Positions 9,651 through 21,235 of a stretch of 64,000 bases of DNA are shown here, in pieces. Both the position numbers and the translations under genes were made by a program. Source of the stretch: Epiperipatus broadwayi (lineage: Eukaryota; Onychophora; Udeonychophora; Euonychophora; Peripatidae); the NCBI GenBank assembly GCA_028023455.1, contig JAQFVV010012416.1, positions 5,499,594 to 5,563,593 on the forward strand. Reading direction: 5' to 3'. Every line of letters starts with the position of its first letter. Position 1 is the stretch's first letter. A model generated the notes under the pieces. That model worked only from the letters and a program-made list of their open reading frames with translations, was not told the DNA's origin and did no database searches.

Positions 9651-10895
9651 TTTTTTTGGGGGGAGGGGGGGTTAATGTCTAAATGATTAGATATTTAAGA
9701 AATCCTATAAAGAAGATATTAATTAAAGACTTGTTAACAAGCAAAAAAAAAAAAAGGGCTGGATTTGGTTTTTAGTATAGTGAATTACCTCTAAATATTG
9801 AGAGAAATTATGGGAAAACAACACTGATATGAGTTGATATTGTGCTTTGGATTTGTAGATATAAAAGCATTCGATCTGGAACATTGCCATACTCTAAATA
9901 ATATTTATCAATGGGTGTACAATAAGGTGATTGAACATTTCCAAAATTTTTAGAAAAGTTTATCAAAAAGTATTTTGTGAAATATTACCAAATTCACTAT
10001 TTCCTTTATTTTGCTGTAATATCTTATATAAATTCAATTTTTTTAATTTTAAAAAAATTTAAAGTAAAATTGTCTTTAAATAAGACTGCAGAACTGTCGA
10101 AATGTAAAATTGTGTATGGATATAGGTACAAAAAGTGTTCAAAGTAGTGGATAAATTGAATTTATATAACTATTTTGTGAATTAAAATGGAAGCAAATGG
10201 AATAAAAATAGATTACCTAAGTGATCTAGATTTTGTGGATGATATGGTTGATTTTGCAAATAATATTTCAGAAGTTCAGGAAATATTGCAAGAGTTGATA
10301 AAAGTAAGAAAATAGGACTAAAGATAAATCTTAAGATTAAAGTAATGCTCAATGAATTTTTTCTGAAGAAAATAAGAGATTAATAATCATGAATTAGAAA
10401 AAGTTGTAACTACAAATACCTTATTCAGATTATTAATCCATATGGAAAGATAATGAACAAAATTAATAACCTTGGATGTTTTTTAATGGATGGTTTTACT
10501 AGTTTTTATTTATGGATCTGAGACTTGGATTCATATCAGAAGAGAATACAGAGACTTCAAACCATACAACAAAGTATGGAGAAATGTATTTTAGAAATAA
10601 CAAGAAGAAATAAAAACATGGTAAGAGAACAAATAGGTGTGACTGATATCATTGAAAAAATTATGAGACTAAAATGGAGCTCGTTTGGAAATATTGCTAG
10701 AAGAGATGATAATATATAAATGGCTGCAATTTTAAGTTGTAAAAGACCTAGAAAGAGATCACGTGAGATGGATAAATGAAATAAGAAGTTTGCTGATGTG
10801 TTATGGAAAAGAGAGGTTAAAGATATGAGTAAATTGATTAAATTTGGATAAACTTTTATCCTGTAGTGGTCTAATAATGATTAAAAATTATGTAT

Positions 10896-13439
10896 ATAAT
10901 AAACACATATATGTACATATAATGACACCATTTTATCCAATATATTTAAATTCAAAGTCTTTAGTGGATAACATATATTAGTGAATAATAGTACAAGATT
11001 TGTTTATGATACATATATAAACTTTTCACCCACACACATATATACATGTAGTATAAATGATTTTAAACATATATATATATGGATACATCTATGATACAAC
11101 TTAATTTAAATATCATTGTTTATTGGGGAGGGGGCGCGATACAGTCTCATTATATTAATATGAATTTAGCTATTTTGAATTTATTTGAATTTATTTTCTC
11201 GTTGATCGTGGAAAATTCACCGCCTGCTATTTTTGAGAGTCAATCAGTTTTCTCACTGCGTAATCAAGGAAGAGAAGGCACCAAATTTCTGCCTTCCTTA
11301 TGGTGCTAAAATATTACTATAGTTCAGTATATATGTATGGAGATTTGTTTACATACATCTGTCAGTATTATATCCCATTTATATATGTTACCCCTCATGT
11401 ATAATATACTGAGTTGTCTATCTATAATGACTGACTCAGTGCACACCTGTAGTTGAAATTCAGCTCTGATGAAAAGATCAACATGAACAATATGCAAACC
11501 TGATTTCAAAGATGATATGGACTTGTTACCCAAGTCTTCTAACAACAGAAATGGTGGCAATCAGAGGAAAGTATGAATGAAATCAATATAACAGTGATAT
11601 CTCCATCATAAAGCTCATTAAAACTGCTATCCATCTACGGAAACCTATTTGTGCAAAAAAAATTTCAGTGAGCATTATACTGCACAGACAAAAGCTTAAA
11701 TTGAGGTACATTGTTACAAAAATACGATTTTCTAATAAAATAAATGATATTTTAATTTAAATGTTTGTTTTAAGCAAATCATACATTTTTAGTAAGTATA
11801 TAATTAAAAATAGAACATGGTACACACTTTATATATATATGAATCTGTACTACCTCCATACGATGTATATTATGTATTATATTCTTTACTATATAGGCAG
11901 GTACTCATACCAATAGAATACTATAACCAAATGACTATCTTGATCATCATCAGAGATAGCTTACTACTGTTAGCCAATCTCTTGATATGATTAGAGCTAC
12001 ATTATAAATGTTGATGTGTGCTTCCATATCATTGACAAGCATACATACAGCGTATATGATTAATTATTGTTTAAATCACTCAGCACAAAGATATATGGTT
12101 AAAAAATGTAATAAAGTTTAATTATAGCATCAGCAAATTATCAGCGAGTATGTTCATTTTTTAAGCATAAAGTCAACTTGACTTCTCTATTAGTTCTATC
12201 AAATTATCATTGAGTAAAAAAATTCTTCAAATTATTTTTTTGCCATCTTCAATCTTTTTAACTGGCTTTGAAAGAATTTTGAAAGATGAGGTTTCATTTT
12301 AATCAAAACAACTGTGACATTTTAAAAACTATAAATTAATTTATTTTGTTCGAGTCTTGTGGTTAAAAAATGTTTGCAGTTAATTTTGTTATTTATATTA
12401 TAAACATTGCTTTAATATTTTCTTTTTTTAAATAAATTCATAAAATTCAAATAGGATACTCAACAAGTTTCATCTTTTCCTGACAATTAGATCAAATATT
12501 CTTTAAACTATGGTCTGAGATTTTTGCAATTTATAATAGTTAATTATGGTTGACTTCTACTCATTTAAAAATAAATATTTTTTAATAGATATTAAAATGA
12601 ATATAGATAAAATAAAGTAAAGGGAGATTAAAAATGAAAAGTGTGGATGAGATAACAAGCTTATTTCTTTGAAAAATTAGAAGGCAGAAATACAATTAGG
12701 ATGAATATGTTTTTAGAAAATATGGATGATTCAGTTTTAAAAGTTTTAAACTAAGTTCATCTGTAAAATAGATGGATAAAATAAAAATATTAATACCCAT
12801 TTACTTATAGTTGTATATATTTTCTAATTAAATTGTTAAATACCTTTTAAAATCTTCAATCAAATGTCAATAATAGGATACGGTCATTGTTTCAAGTGGT
12901 ATTTTTCTCATCTCTTCTTTACCATTAGTGGTTTAACAATTGATAGCATAGCATGGAAATTGAACCAGTGATCTTTAGATTCATAAATACTGAATTTAAG
13001 TGATGCTCTAATTAATTAAGTTATTCAGACAAACATGAATGTCAGTAGAAATCTTATACATTTATCTAAGAGAATTCTGCTGATTTCTCCATGTTTTTCT
13101 TTTAGGGGCAAAATATAATGACTATTCAAACATTATGAATTATTACACTTGACTGATTTAAGAGCTTATTATGTGAGCAGATTCTTTGAATTTTCTTTAT
13201 ACTTTCTTTTCTCTGCCCAATATACTTGAGTTTTTCCAATCTTATGCAAATTTATTGGTACATGCATGGATCTGCTACTTTAGACATCCAAAATATTGTG
13301 TTCTGTACTAACCTACATGTTGCTACTAATAGTTGGATTTATTTAAAAAAAATTTAAATAAAATTTGAATTTTTCTAAAAATATTTAATGATTTAATTAA
13401 GTCATGAAATAGATCAACATATAATAACAAATAAAATAC
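10896..13439. other. No recognised gene
   Basis: AT-rich sequence with two short overlapping frames (11079-11309 plus, 11324-11560 minus) that show no recognisable domain. Confidence 0.4.
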
Positions 13440-13560
13440 GAAAGTTTGATAGGAATGACGCAGAGAAGAGAAACTGTGGATCAAAAAAATTCATTTAAGT
13501 TTACCGATATTTTTATTCTGTAATGGAGTAACAATGGTTAAAGATGATATGATGTAAAAT
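13440..13560 (+). pseudogene. RTE-like 3'-end fragment
   Basis: Matches the end of the 8640-10895 element: an AGGAATGACGCAGAGAAG stretch, then ATTCTGTAATGGAGTAACAATGG and a run of GATGATATGATG. The counterpart in the longer copy is ATCCTGTAGTGGTCTAATAATG near 10860. The (GATG)-like tail suits an RTE 3' terminus. Confidence 0.55.
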
Positions 13561-14214
13561 AACATCAGCTATCTTAAATCAAATTATGTTTTTATGAAGA
13601 ATTTTGAGAGATGTATGCTTTTTCTTAGAACTATCAAAAGTATTTTTGGCTTCTTAGAAACTGAATTAAAAATAAGTACCATACTATATGGCATAAGCAG
13701 TACAAAGTGTGTCATAATGCATAAAATAAACTTAGAGGATTGAGTTATTTATACCAATATTATTTTATACCATAATATTTTTTTATACAACATATGATAT
13801 TTATTAGAACAGATTGTCTTCAGCTAAGTTATCTGGAATTAATATGAAAACAGTGTTTGTTTTTTTAAAAAAGATAATATTATGGTACAAAAAGGGTTAA
13901 TTTTTGCAAAAACTCCAATAATTTTATTATTTTTCTACAATGAATTATGCAAAGCAGTATGATAAATCTTATATTTTTTTCAACACAGTAAAATAATATA
14001 TCTTGAGAAGTAAAGATGGAGAAAAAATGAATATGTAATAACTTGAAATGCTAGCTTACAAAATATTTAGGTAATCAATGCTCTACACACACTCATTTAA
14101 GACATATTCAGGAAAAATCAGGAGGGGGGAGGTACGCTAGAAATCATATTATTTTTCAATAACACAAACAGTAGAAATTTATAGTGTAAGTATAATATGG
14201 ATTGGCATTCTTAG

Positions 14215-14330
14215 ATTAAGTGGAAATTAAGGAGCACCAGTACTTGTGGTTAATGGTGCACATATCTGAGACTAATGTAGAACAGGTTTGAACTGCAGCT
14301 CTTTGGTCATGGACATGTGGCTCTGAAGTA
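14215..14330 (+). repeat. Possible tRNA-derived SINE head
   Basis: TTGTGGTTAATGGTGCACA resembles an A box and CAGGTTTGAACTGCAG a B box about 40 bp on. No TSD was found, so this is tentative. Confidence 0.25.
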
Positions 14331-15372
14331 AAACTGGAAATGAAAATAAAACTATCATAGTTTCATTTATAAAATTTTTAAAGAATTTTATTCATATAAT
14401 AGTAATTTCATTTGTTTTATAGATTTTTGCAAAATTTTATAGCACTAAGATGTATGACATCAGTGAGGAGAAAATGAGCATGAAAGAGAGTGAAGGGCAT
14501 ACATTGAGCACAAACATTGGCAGCCAAACACCAGACACTAATAAGTGAGTATATAAGCACCCTCTATTAGGCAAGAAAATGTTTGCAATAGTGAAATACA
14601 AAAGCAGGGAATCTACAGTGAGGCAGTACAGTTGTTTTTGGGTACTTTATATTGTTGCATGAATGTGAATATAAGGTGTTAAATAAATATATTGTTTGCA
14701 GTATTTTTCAAAATGATCATAAAGAAAAACAATATATGAGCATGATGACTTAAAAACTGAATGGATTGGATCTTTCATGTTTATCTCGAACTCGGATGAT
14801 TTTCTACCTACTCTTATTTGCCAAAAAAAAAAAAAACTGGATGCAACAAAAAATCACATTTGAAGAGACATCTCATGACAAAACATGCCAAATTTTCTAG
14901 AAAAATCCTGTTAGTGACATGAGAAAAAAAGTAGTTGAAGAACTTGTGAATAATATTGAAAAATCAAGTTCTGTATTGAACCGTATTCAAATAAGTATAG
15001 TTCATGGGTACGTTGGCATTAAGATTTAAAAGTTAAAAAAATAAAATTTAGGAATAGTCAATAAATACTATTTAAATTTTATTATATAATTTTTTTTTAA
15101 AATATGTACAATGAAAGATAAAGTTAAAATTGGAAAGAATGAAATGAATAGATTGTTTATCCAGATAGAAATAAATTATGCCAGTGATTACAATCAAAGT
15201 TTTGATGCTAATTAAAGATGGCTGAAATATTCTATAAAAAAAAGACTTTGTAACTAAAAAAACAATAATAATTGTACAAGATTACAAAAACTTGCTTTAT
15301 GATAAACAAAGATAAGAACATATGTGCAGAAATCTGAAAACTGGTCAAGACTATAAAATGAAGAAAATAGCT

Positions 15373-15603
15373 TCAAGCAGGGTCTTGTCTGTTTTTCTTT
15401 TGGCTGGTCCTGGACCCTTTGCAATCCAGGACCACTCTATACTGAACTAATTTGTCACATGGGATGGAAAATTGGAGTTTTTGTGAACACCTTTCATCAT
15501 GAAGAAGTTCCTCAAAACAAACCTTCAAGTCAGCCTTAAAAAGTGGACTAGAAACGTAAAAGATGTCAGCAGTAGTAAAATCAACAACCATGAGCTCTTC
15601 AAA
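15373..15603 (-). CDS. Possible 3'-terminal exon, unknown product
   Basis: I do not recognise the product. The minus-strand frame runs 72 residues from an ATG at 15591, but it also stays open upstream to a good acceptor-like site (TGTTTTAG just above 15603). The conceptual exon begins FEELMVVDFTTAD and ends KKNRQDPA before a stop. Its G+C is clearly higher than its neighbours, and near 15410-15435 it holds a perfect 8-bp hairpin (GTCCTGGA / TCCAGGAC). It lies within the split hAT relic, antisense to it. It could equally be part of an unknown mobile element. No poly(A) signal is obvious. Confidence 0.2.
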   Translation of the reverse strand, partial: FEELMVVDFTTADIFYVSSPLFKADLKVCFEELLHDERCSQKLQFSIPCDKLVQYRVVLDCKGSRTSQKKNRQDPA

Positions 15604-16006
15604 CTAAAACATACATGTATATTACAATGTACATAAATTTGCTAAACTTACTGGTAAGTTAATACTATTCGTATCCTAAATTATGTCAAATTAAATGTTT
15701 GCAAATTAAATTTAACTATAAACTTTAACTGTGAATTCCAAATATCCCTAAAGAGACATTTTATCCATGGATTACTTCCTTCCTGCAAGAAATTTAAAAG
15801 AATAAAACTGTTTTTATTATTTAATATTATTATCTGAATGAGTGTTTGTATATGCTTTCCAATTTATTAGTAATTTACAATTTATTGTTTAAATATTTTA
15901 ATTTGTTGTAATAAAATATTTATCTTTAATATCAACTTTTCATTGTATGTTATTAATTTTAGGTTATTTAGATTTTATTATACAAAAGATTATTTTAAGA
16001 AATGAG

Positions 16007-17004
16007 GGTTGTAGTTTTATGGACAAAGATGCCACTCGATGGAACAGTTTATGTGCAAAGCACATAAAAATGCCGTTTCCGCGGCCGACATGTTCGAACC
16101 CGCGTTTACTATAATATAACTTTTTCATTGTGTTACAGATTGCAGGCCACTTTGTCGCATCGCAGCAAATAAATTTTGCACAATTCGTACAGTTTATACA
16201 ATTTTTATGTCTTGGTGAGAGAGTGTGTGTATTTGAATTTGATGGAAATGCGTTTTTTATTGAATTTTTTTTTTTTAAAGTATTGAAATATTCAAATTTT
16301 ATTAATTAATAATTATCCGACTCTTTACAACATTCTGTATTGAAGTTTTAAGTGGCAAAGGCAGTTGGAATTAGGTAACGCGTCAAGTAAAGCACTGTTC
16401 ATAACATTCAATGAGACCAACAATATGGCGCAGGAAATCACACATGTTCGATTCTGTGATTTACCAACAACAGATCACTAACCCTAAACCCTAACCCTAA
16501 ACACTAACCCTAACCCTAACAACTTTTATTTTTTGTTGACATCATATTTGAAGTAAAAAATAGTGGTAACACAAAAATATCCAGTAATAAATTTGCAATT
16601 TAAGTTTTTTTAAATACCCTAAAAAGCATATATAAAAAAAAGTTTAAAGCCATTTATTTAATATCTGTTCCTCTGTAAAAATTAAAATGTAAAACCAAGA
16701 ACTAAGAAGTTTTACTGTTTGTTCCGATTATTAATTTTTAAACAACAACAACAAAAAAAGCCGTAACTCCAAAAAAAAACCCGAATTAAATTGAAATTTG
16801 TTTATTTTATTTTACATTTACTGTTGTCATTTAATTTCTTTACGTTAATAAAAAAAAAAAGTTCAAAAACATGTTTTTATTTTTTTTCGCATAACAAAAA
16901 ACACAGAAAAATGATTAAAATCAATGGCCTGGGAATGTTCATATTTTATAGTTTTGGCGTGATAACGGCACCATCAAGTGGCATCTTTGTCCATAAAACT
17001 ATAA
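16007..17004. mobile_element. MITE with about 36-bp terminal inverted repeats
   Basis: Left end 16007-16042 (GGTTGTAGTTTTATGGACAA...) is the reverse complement of right end 16969-17004 with about two mismatches. The flanks read GAAATGAG before and AAAATGAG after, a probable 8-bp TSD with one mismatch, which would fit hAT-type insertion. The termini do not begin with CAG, so the superfamily is uncertain. The interior has no transposase; it holds the telomere-like tract and a reading frame at 16791-17051 that is low-complexity and runs into the right end. Confidence 0.75.
16478..16521 (-). repeat. Interstitial telomere-like (CCCTAA)n tract
   Basis: About seven degenerate CCCTAA units (ACTAACCCTAAACCCTAACC and onward) lie inside the 16007-17004 MITE. 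The reverse strand is TTAGGG, the common animal telomere unit. Confidence 0.85.
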
Positions 17005-17574
17005 CCAAAATGAGTAATTACCTATGCCAATGCATTCATTTTAATCTATGAATGCTGGAAAAAATTCTTGAACATTAATTGACAAGAAAACGTAATTCCC
17101 GATCTTTTTAGTTATTTGCTTTTTAATTTACAGTATGCAATGCACCAGATGTCAGTGGATTTATAACCCTGGTACCCTTTTAAATAAATATAAAACTGAT
17201 TCCACCTGCAGTGGAAATCACAATAAATAGTAGGTCAATTAATAGGAAAGATAGCTATGTTCTTGAAATATCCAAACTCATATATGAATGGAAGATTCTT
17301 ATTTTTCATAGCTTAATTAACTTGCACTTTCTAGTGCATAAAAGAATGCCTATAAATTCAAAATAAACTGTTACAGTATTTAATTATTGGAGAGTTTGCC
17401 AATAATGTTAATATTCCAAGTTTCATAGTATGTCAGGTGATCACTGTTAGAAAAACTATTTATAGATGGTAAATACATAAAATGTTGTTTAGTTAATGCA
17501 TTTAATAATCAAAAAAGCAAGTCATATATCATGTGACATTACTTTTATAAGCTTGTATTTACAAAAATGTAATA

Positions 17575-17730
17575 CAGAGAGTGTACCAATAGCTCAAACA
17601 AGCTCTTAATTGGTAAGTGTGGTATGAAAAAATATTTAAAATTTTTATCCAGAACCTTCCCATCTCCAGACCAACTGGTTTTGAGTTTATGGCTCGTGTC
17701 AGTGGAGAGCTTCATATGTAATATTTAAGT
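17575..17730 (-). repeat. Penelope-type pLTR fragment
   Basis: Shares with 60310-60515 and 62195-62345 the motif GAGCTTGTTTGAGCTATTGG (read on minus) downstream of a hammerhead-like block (17662-17708). In that block stem II (GAG/CTC) and stem III (ACCA/TGGT) still pair, but CTGACAC replaces CTGANGA and AAAA replaces GAAA. It inserted into the hAT relic gap. Confidence 0.6.
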
Positions 17731-19926
17731 AGAAACTCTGAAATTTTCAGACATGAAATGCATTTAAAAAACTTGTTGAGATTTCAAAAATAAAGCAGAG
17801 GTTTTAAATAAAATTTAAAACATACAATTATCTATCAAAACAGTAGCAGATTGGATAATTAAAACTTCCACTAATATGACCAACCAACTAGACATAGATA
17901 TTAAATTAGCTTCAGCTTTATCAGTTGTAGTAGATTAGTCTTGTGACATCAAAGAACCACCAGCCAGGTTTCCCTTTTTGTGCAGTATACAATATCTGAG
18001 AGTCAGAAAGAAGAACTGGGATTACTATTCAAGGGCTAAATGTATGGAAGACATAGAAAATACTGTTCTTCAATGCATGGATAAAAATCCAAATCCCACC
18101 AATAAAATTATGTCAATTTTGATCAAAAGTGCAAAAAAGGATGATGGAAGAAAAAAAGGGTATTTTTCAATTTTTAAAAATAAAACTTAACCTCAAAGTA
18201 ATTACTTTCCATTGTATACTCTACCAGGAAGCACTTTGAGCACAAATATTGCCAGAATAAATCATAAAATTATGAAATTGGTAATCGAGTCCACTAAATT
18301 TATTACAGCAAAGGAACTTAACTATCAAGAAGTTAGAGTTACTGTATGAAATGAAGAATGAGTATTAAGTTCAGGCCCAGAACAACAGGATTCAGTGACA
18401 TTCCAGAAGTAAGTAGTTAAAGGGTTTTATCAATGAAATAAACTATTCCTCAACAATAAGAGCATTCCATATTCAGAATCAACAGGAGATCGGTGATTGC
18501 AAAAATTGAGCTTTATGGAAGAGATTACATCACAATTGAATCAGTTCAATTATAAATTACAAGGTAAGAAAAATACTGCTTTTTCTATGATAGAAGTTAT
18601 TTCATTTGAAAAGAAATTGACTTTGTTAAACGAACATTTAGAGAGGGAAACTTCAATGAGAAGACACCCTCCTTAACAAAGATTATTTCAAGTCAGCAAT
18701 TTTAAACATGAGAAAATCTTTTTTTCAATGGCTTCAAGAATTCAGAAATAATAAAATGACCTTAGCTTTAATTAACAATACTTTTAATGTCAATGTGAGG
18801 AAATTAAATTTTTCACCGTTTGATATCGTCATGGCAGGTTTTGAAATACAATTGCTTGACTTGGACAAGCAGAGACTTACGGAAGTCCAAATTTGTATGA
18901 CTTGGTACTGAAATAGAAGAACTGGAACAAGAAAAATGTTGTCTGATTTCACAGCTCAAGAAGACTGCTATAAAAGACCTATAGAAGACAGACTCAATGA
19001 TTTTCAATACTTGGAATACTCATCCTGGCCTCATATCGTAAGTTGAAAAAATTTGCATTTAGCATCTTAGTATCTTCAGGTCTACGTATATTGTTTTCTA
19101 ACATGAATTTCATTAAACCTAAATTGAGAAATCAAATTATCAATGCCAAATTGGAATCATACTTTAAATTAAAAACAACTAGTAACAAGCCAGACATACA
19201 TTCTAAAGAAATGTAAGCTCATTGCTTACAATGAATAACCGGCATCATTTCTTATGCGACTTTTTGCTTCATTGTTATATTACTTGAAATTTTCCTTATA
19301 TGTAAACATATATTTATGTCTCTTGGATAATTTTTGAAGTGTTGTGAGTACTGATTTGGGTCTTCTATCTCAAGAATTTCCAATCTCCAGTGTAAAGAAT
19401 CTTGCATTTTTTCTACAATTGTTCACAGTTACTTTTCAAAGCAGGTATATTTCTTAATTAAAAACTAATTACAATGGCATTGAATGAAATCATGTACTAA
19501 AATCGATTGTAAACATTTTTAAAAATAAAAATAATAAAATTATAGCCTCATTGAAATTATTTTGGTAATATAAAAATGAAAATTAATGAAATAATTTGTA
19601 AAGTCTTAGATTGCTTAAAGGCAGTAGACATAATTTTCAAGAGTATTTTTAAATAATTTACTGTTGGAGATATATATATACTCCTATTAAAAGCTAAAAC
19701 ATAAAGCAATAAAAGAGTTGATCAATCAAAGTATTTACTATTTGGGCATTAAGCACAACTTCCAATTTCACAACTGCCAGCCTTACAACCTTTTCTCTTC
19801 ATTACAATGCTATTTGCAAGGAGGCAAAACTTTCCCATACAGTAGCACCACTCAATGCAAGCCAGAATAATCAATGGATATAGAAAGGTTTGTGCATAAA
19901 ATCCCTACTAGTACCTGTTCATCCAG

Positions 19927-19970
19927 TATCCCCAGACTAGTTTCTGGCTTATGGCTTTCATCAGTGTTCC
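19927..19970 (-). ncRNA. Hammerhead ribozyme, family C, weak stems
   Basis: CTGATGA, GAAA and the GTC cleavage triplet are intact on the minus strand with stem III ACTAGT. A deletion upstream leaves only two stem I pairs, and stem II is down to two pairs. Activity is doubtful. Confidence 0.55.
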
Positions 19971-20373
19971 TTGGTTCTGAGAGCACCTCACCTAGATCTT
20001 AATATCTAATGCAACCCTCCAGCAGTCACCATTTATCTTATTAGATATCTACATCACTTTGACTACAAAATGAAAACACACTAATGCTTTCAAGCTCAAC
20101 AGCTTGTATAGTCATATAGATCTGAACTCAGTTCAGCATTCATACTTTTTAGTGTCTTTGGTTCTTTAATAGCCACAGTCACCATAAACCTATTGGGCAG
20201 GACTGGTATTAAATCACTAAACATCACATGATCACCTTTCTTTATGCTTACACAAATTGTTTACTCAGAGATAAAACTCTCCAGATAGTAGCATCACTCA
20301 GTGCAAGCCAGAGTAATCAATGGATGCAGAAAGATTTGTGCATAAAATCCCTATCTAATGCATACTCATCCAA

Positions 20374-20418
20374 TATCCCCAGACTATTTTCTAGCTTGTG
20401 ACTTTCATCAGGGAGGAG
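20374..20418 (-). ncRNA. Hammerhead ribozyme remnant, family C
   Basis: CTGATGA and GAAA are present, but the stem III base after GAAA is A instead of C, breaking the ACTAGT palindrome. Stem II pairs poorly (AGTC against AGCT). Stem I is intact. Confidence 0.5.
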
Positions 20419-20755
20419 ACTTGAATCTGAGAGCACTGCATCTAGATTTTAGGATCTAATGCAACCCTCCAGCAGCAACCTTTTACCTTATTAGTTAATT
20501 ATAAAGATTTGAATCAAAAATAAAAACACAATAATGGTTTCATTTCAAGCTCAGTAGCTTGTATAGTCTTATAGATCTGAACTCAGTTCAGCGTTCTTAC
20601 ATTTTGGTGTCTTTGGTTCTTTAATAATCATGATCACCACAAGCTGTTTACACAGAAGCAAAACTCTATATAGTAGTGCTCTATGCAATCCAGAATAATC
20701 AATGGATGCAGAAAGGTTTGTGCATAAAATCCCTATCTAGTGCCTACTCATCCAA

Positions 20756-20800
20756 TACCCCCAGACTAGTTTCTAGCTTATGGCTCTCATAAGTGAGGAG
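20756..20800 (-). ncRNA. Hammerhead ribozyme remnant, family C
   Basis: CTTATGA replaces CTGATGA, losing the invariant G5; GAAA and ACTAGT with GTC remain. Predicted inactive. Confidence 0.5.
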
Positions 20801-21052
20801 CCTTGGATCTGAGGGCACTGCACTTAGATTTTAACACCTAATGCAATCCTTCAGCAGTGATCTTTTACCTTATTAGCTAACTATAAAGCTTTGAATCCAA
20901 AATGAAAATCCAATAATGTTTTCAATTCAAGCTCAGTAGGTTGTATAGTCAGCAACCATACTTTCTGATGTCTTTATGGTTAGCTAATAAGGTAAAAGGT
21001 GGTTGCTGCAGGGTTGCATTAGATCCTAAGATCTAGATGCAGTGCTCTCAGA

Positions 21053-21094
21053 TCCATTGATGAAAGCCACAAGCTAGAAACTAGTCAGGGGATA
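21053..21094 (+). ncRNA. Hammerhead ribozyme remnant, family C
   Basis: TTGATGA replaces CTGATGA (C3 lost). GAAA and ACTAGTC are kept. The stem I 5' side is deleted. Predicted inactive. Confidence 0.5.
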
Positions 21095-21235
21095 TTGGAT
21101 GAGCATACACTAGATAGAGATTTTTAAGCATAAAATTTTCTGCATCCATTGATTACTCTGGTTTGCACTGAGTGATAAAAACATAAAGAATGATGATCAT
21201 GTTATGTTTAATACCAATTCTGTCCAAAGACTATT

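Larger units (their letters stand above)
8640..10895 (+). pseudogene. Decayed RTE-like non-LTR retrotransposon, interrupted
   Basis: Scattered plus-strand fragments follow the order of an RTE-type reverse transcriptase. Near 8755-8870 lies a block like the region before the palm (ILNEEM...IKSMTKRKTP). Near 9850 comes FVDIKAFD (palm motif A region). Near 10190-10320 lies IKIDYLSDLDFVDDMVDFAN, where FVDD stands for the catalytic FADD. At 10510-10720 are YGSETW and EQIGVTDIIEKIMRLKW, and at 10750-10850 the basic tail KRPRKRS and DVLWKREVKD. Stops and frameshifts separate them, so it is dead. An antisense LINE tail and a family C copy (8908-9650) are nested between the first and second fragments. 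Confidence 0.75.
14760..19235 (+). pseudogene. ZBED5-like hAT transposase relic, split
   Basis: The first part (about 14760-15005) keeps the end of a BED-type zinc finger (KRHLMTKHAKF, His-x4-His spacing, after one frameshift). The second part (about 17830-19235) carries QTVADWIIKTSTNMTNQL, then LASALSVVVD with the D of the hAT catalytic region followed by a stop. Next come NTVLQCMDKNPNPTNKIMS and, at 18708-18911, FRNNKMTLALINNTFNVNV and LNFSPFDIVMAGFEIQLLDL. The C-terminal dimerisation region follows near 19040-19180 (FSNMNFIKPKLRNQI, LKTTSNKPDI). Stops and frameshifts are many. The 2.8-kb gap between halves holds a MITE, a pLTR fragment and unassigned sequence. Confidence 0.75.
19805..21235. 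repeat. Family C array: three minus units plus one inverted
   Basis: Three minus-oriented units start near 19822, 20269 and 20653, each with AAAACTC, GTAATCAATGGAT or a close variant, CCTACTCATCCAATA and the CAGACTAGTTT block. The first two start 445 bp apart; the second is shortened. A plus-oriented unit (20975-21180) faces them, sharing ATTAGCTAA...AGGTAAAAGGTGGTTGCTG. This head-to-tail plus head-to-head layout matches the TSD-bounded block at 5933-6768. Confidence 0.75.

Noticed and set aside
16478-16521. A true chromosome end
   Set aside because: The tract is short, degenerate, internal to a TIR-bounded element and flanked by ordinary sequence on both sides.
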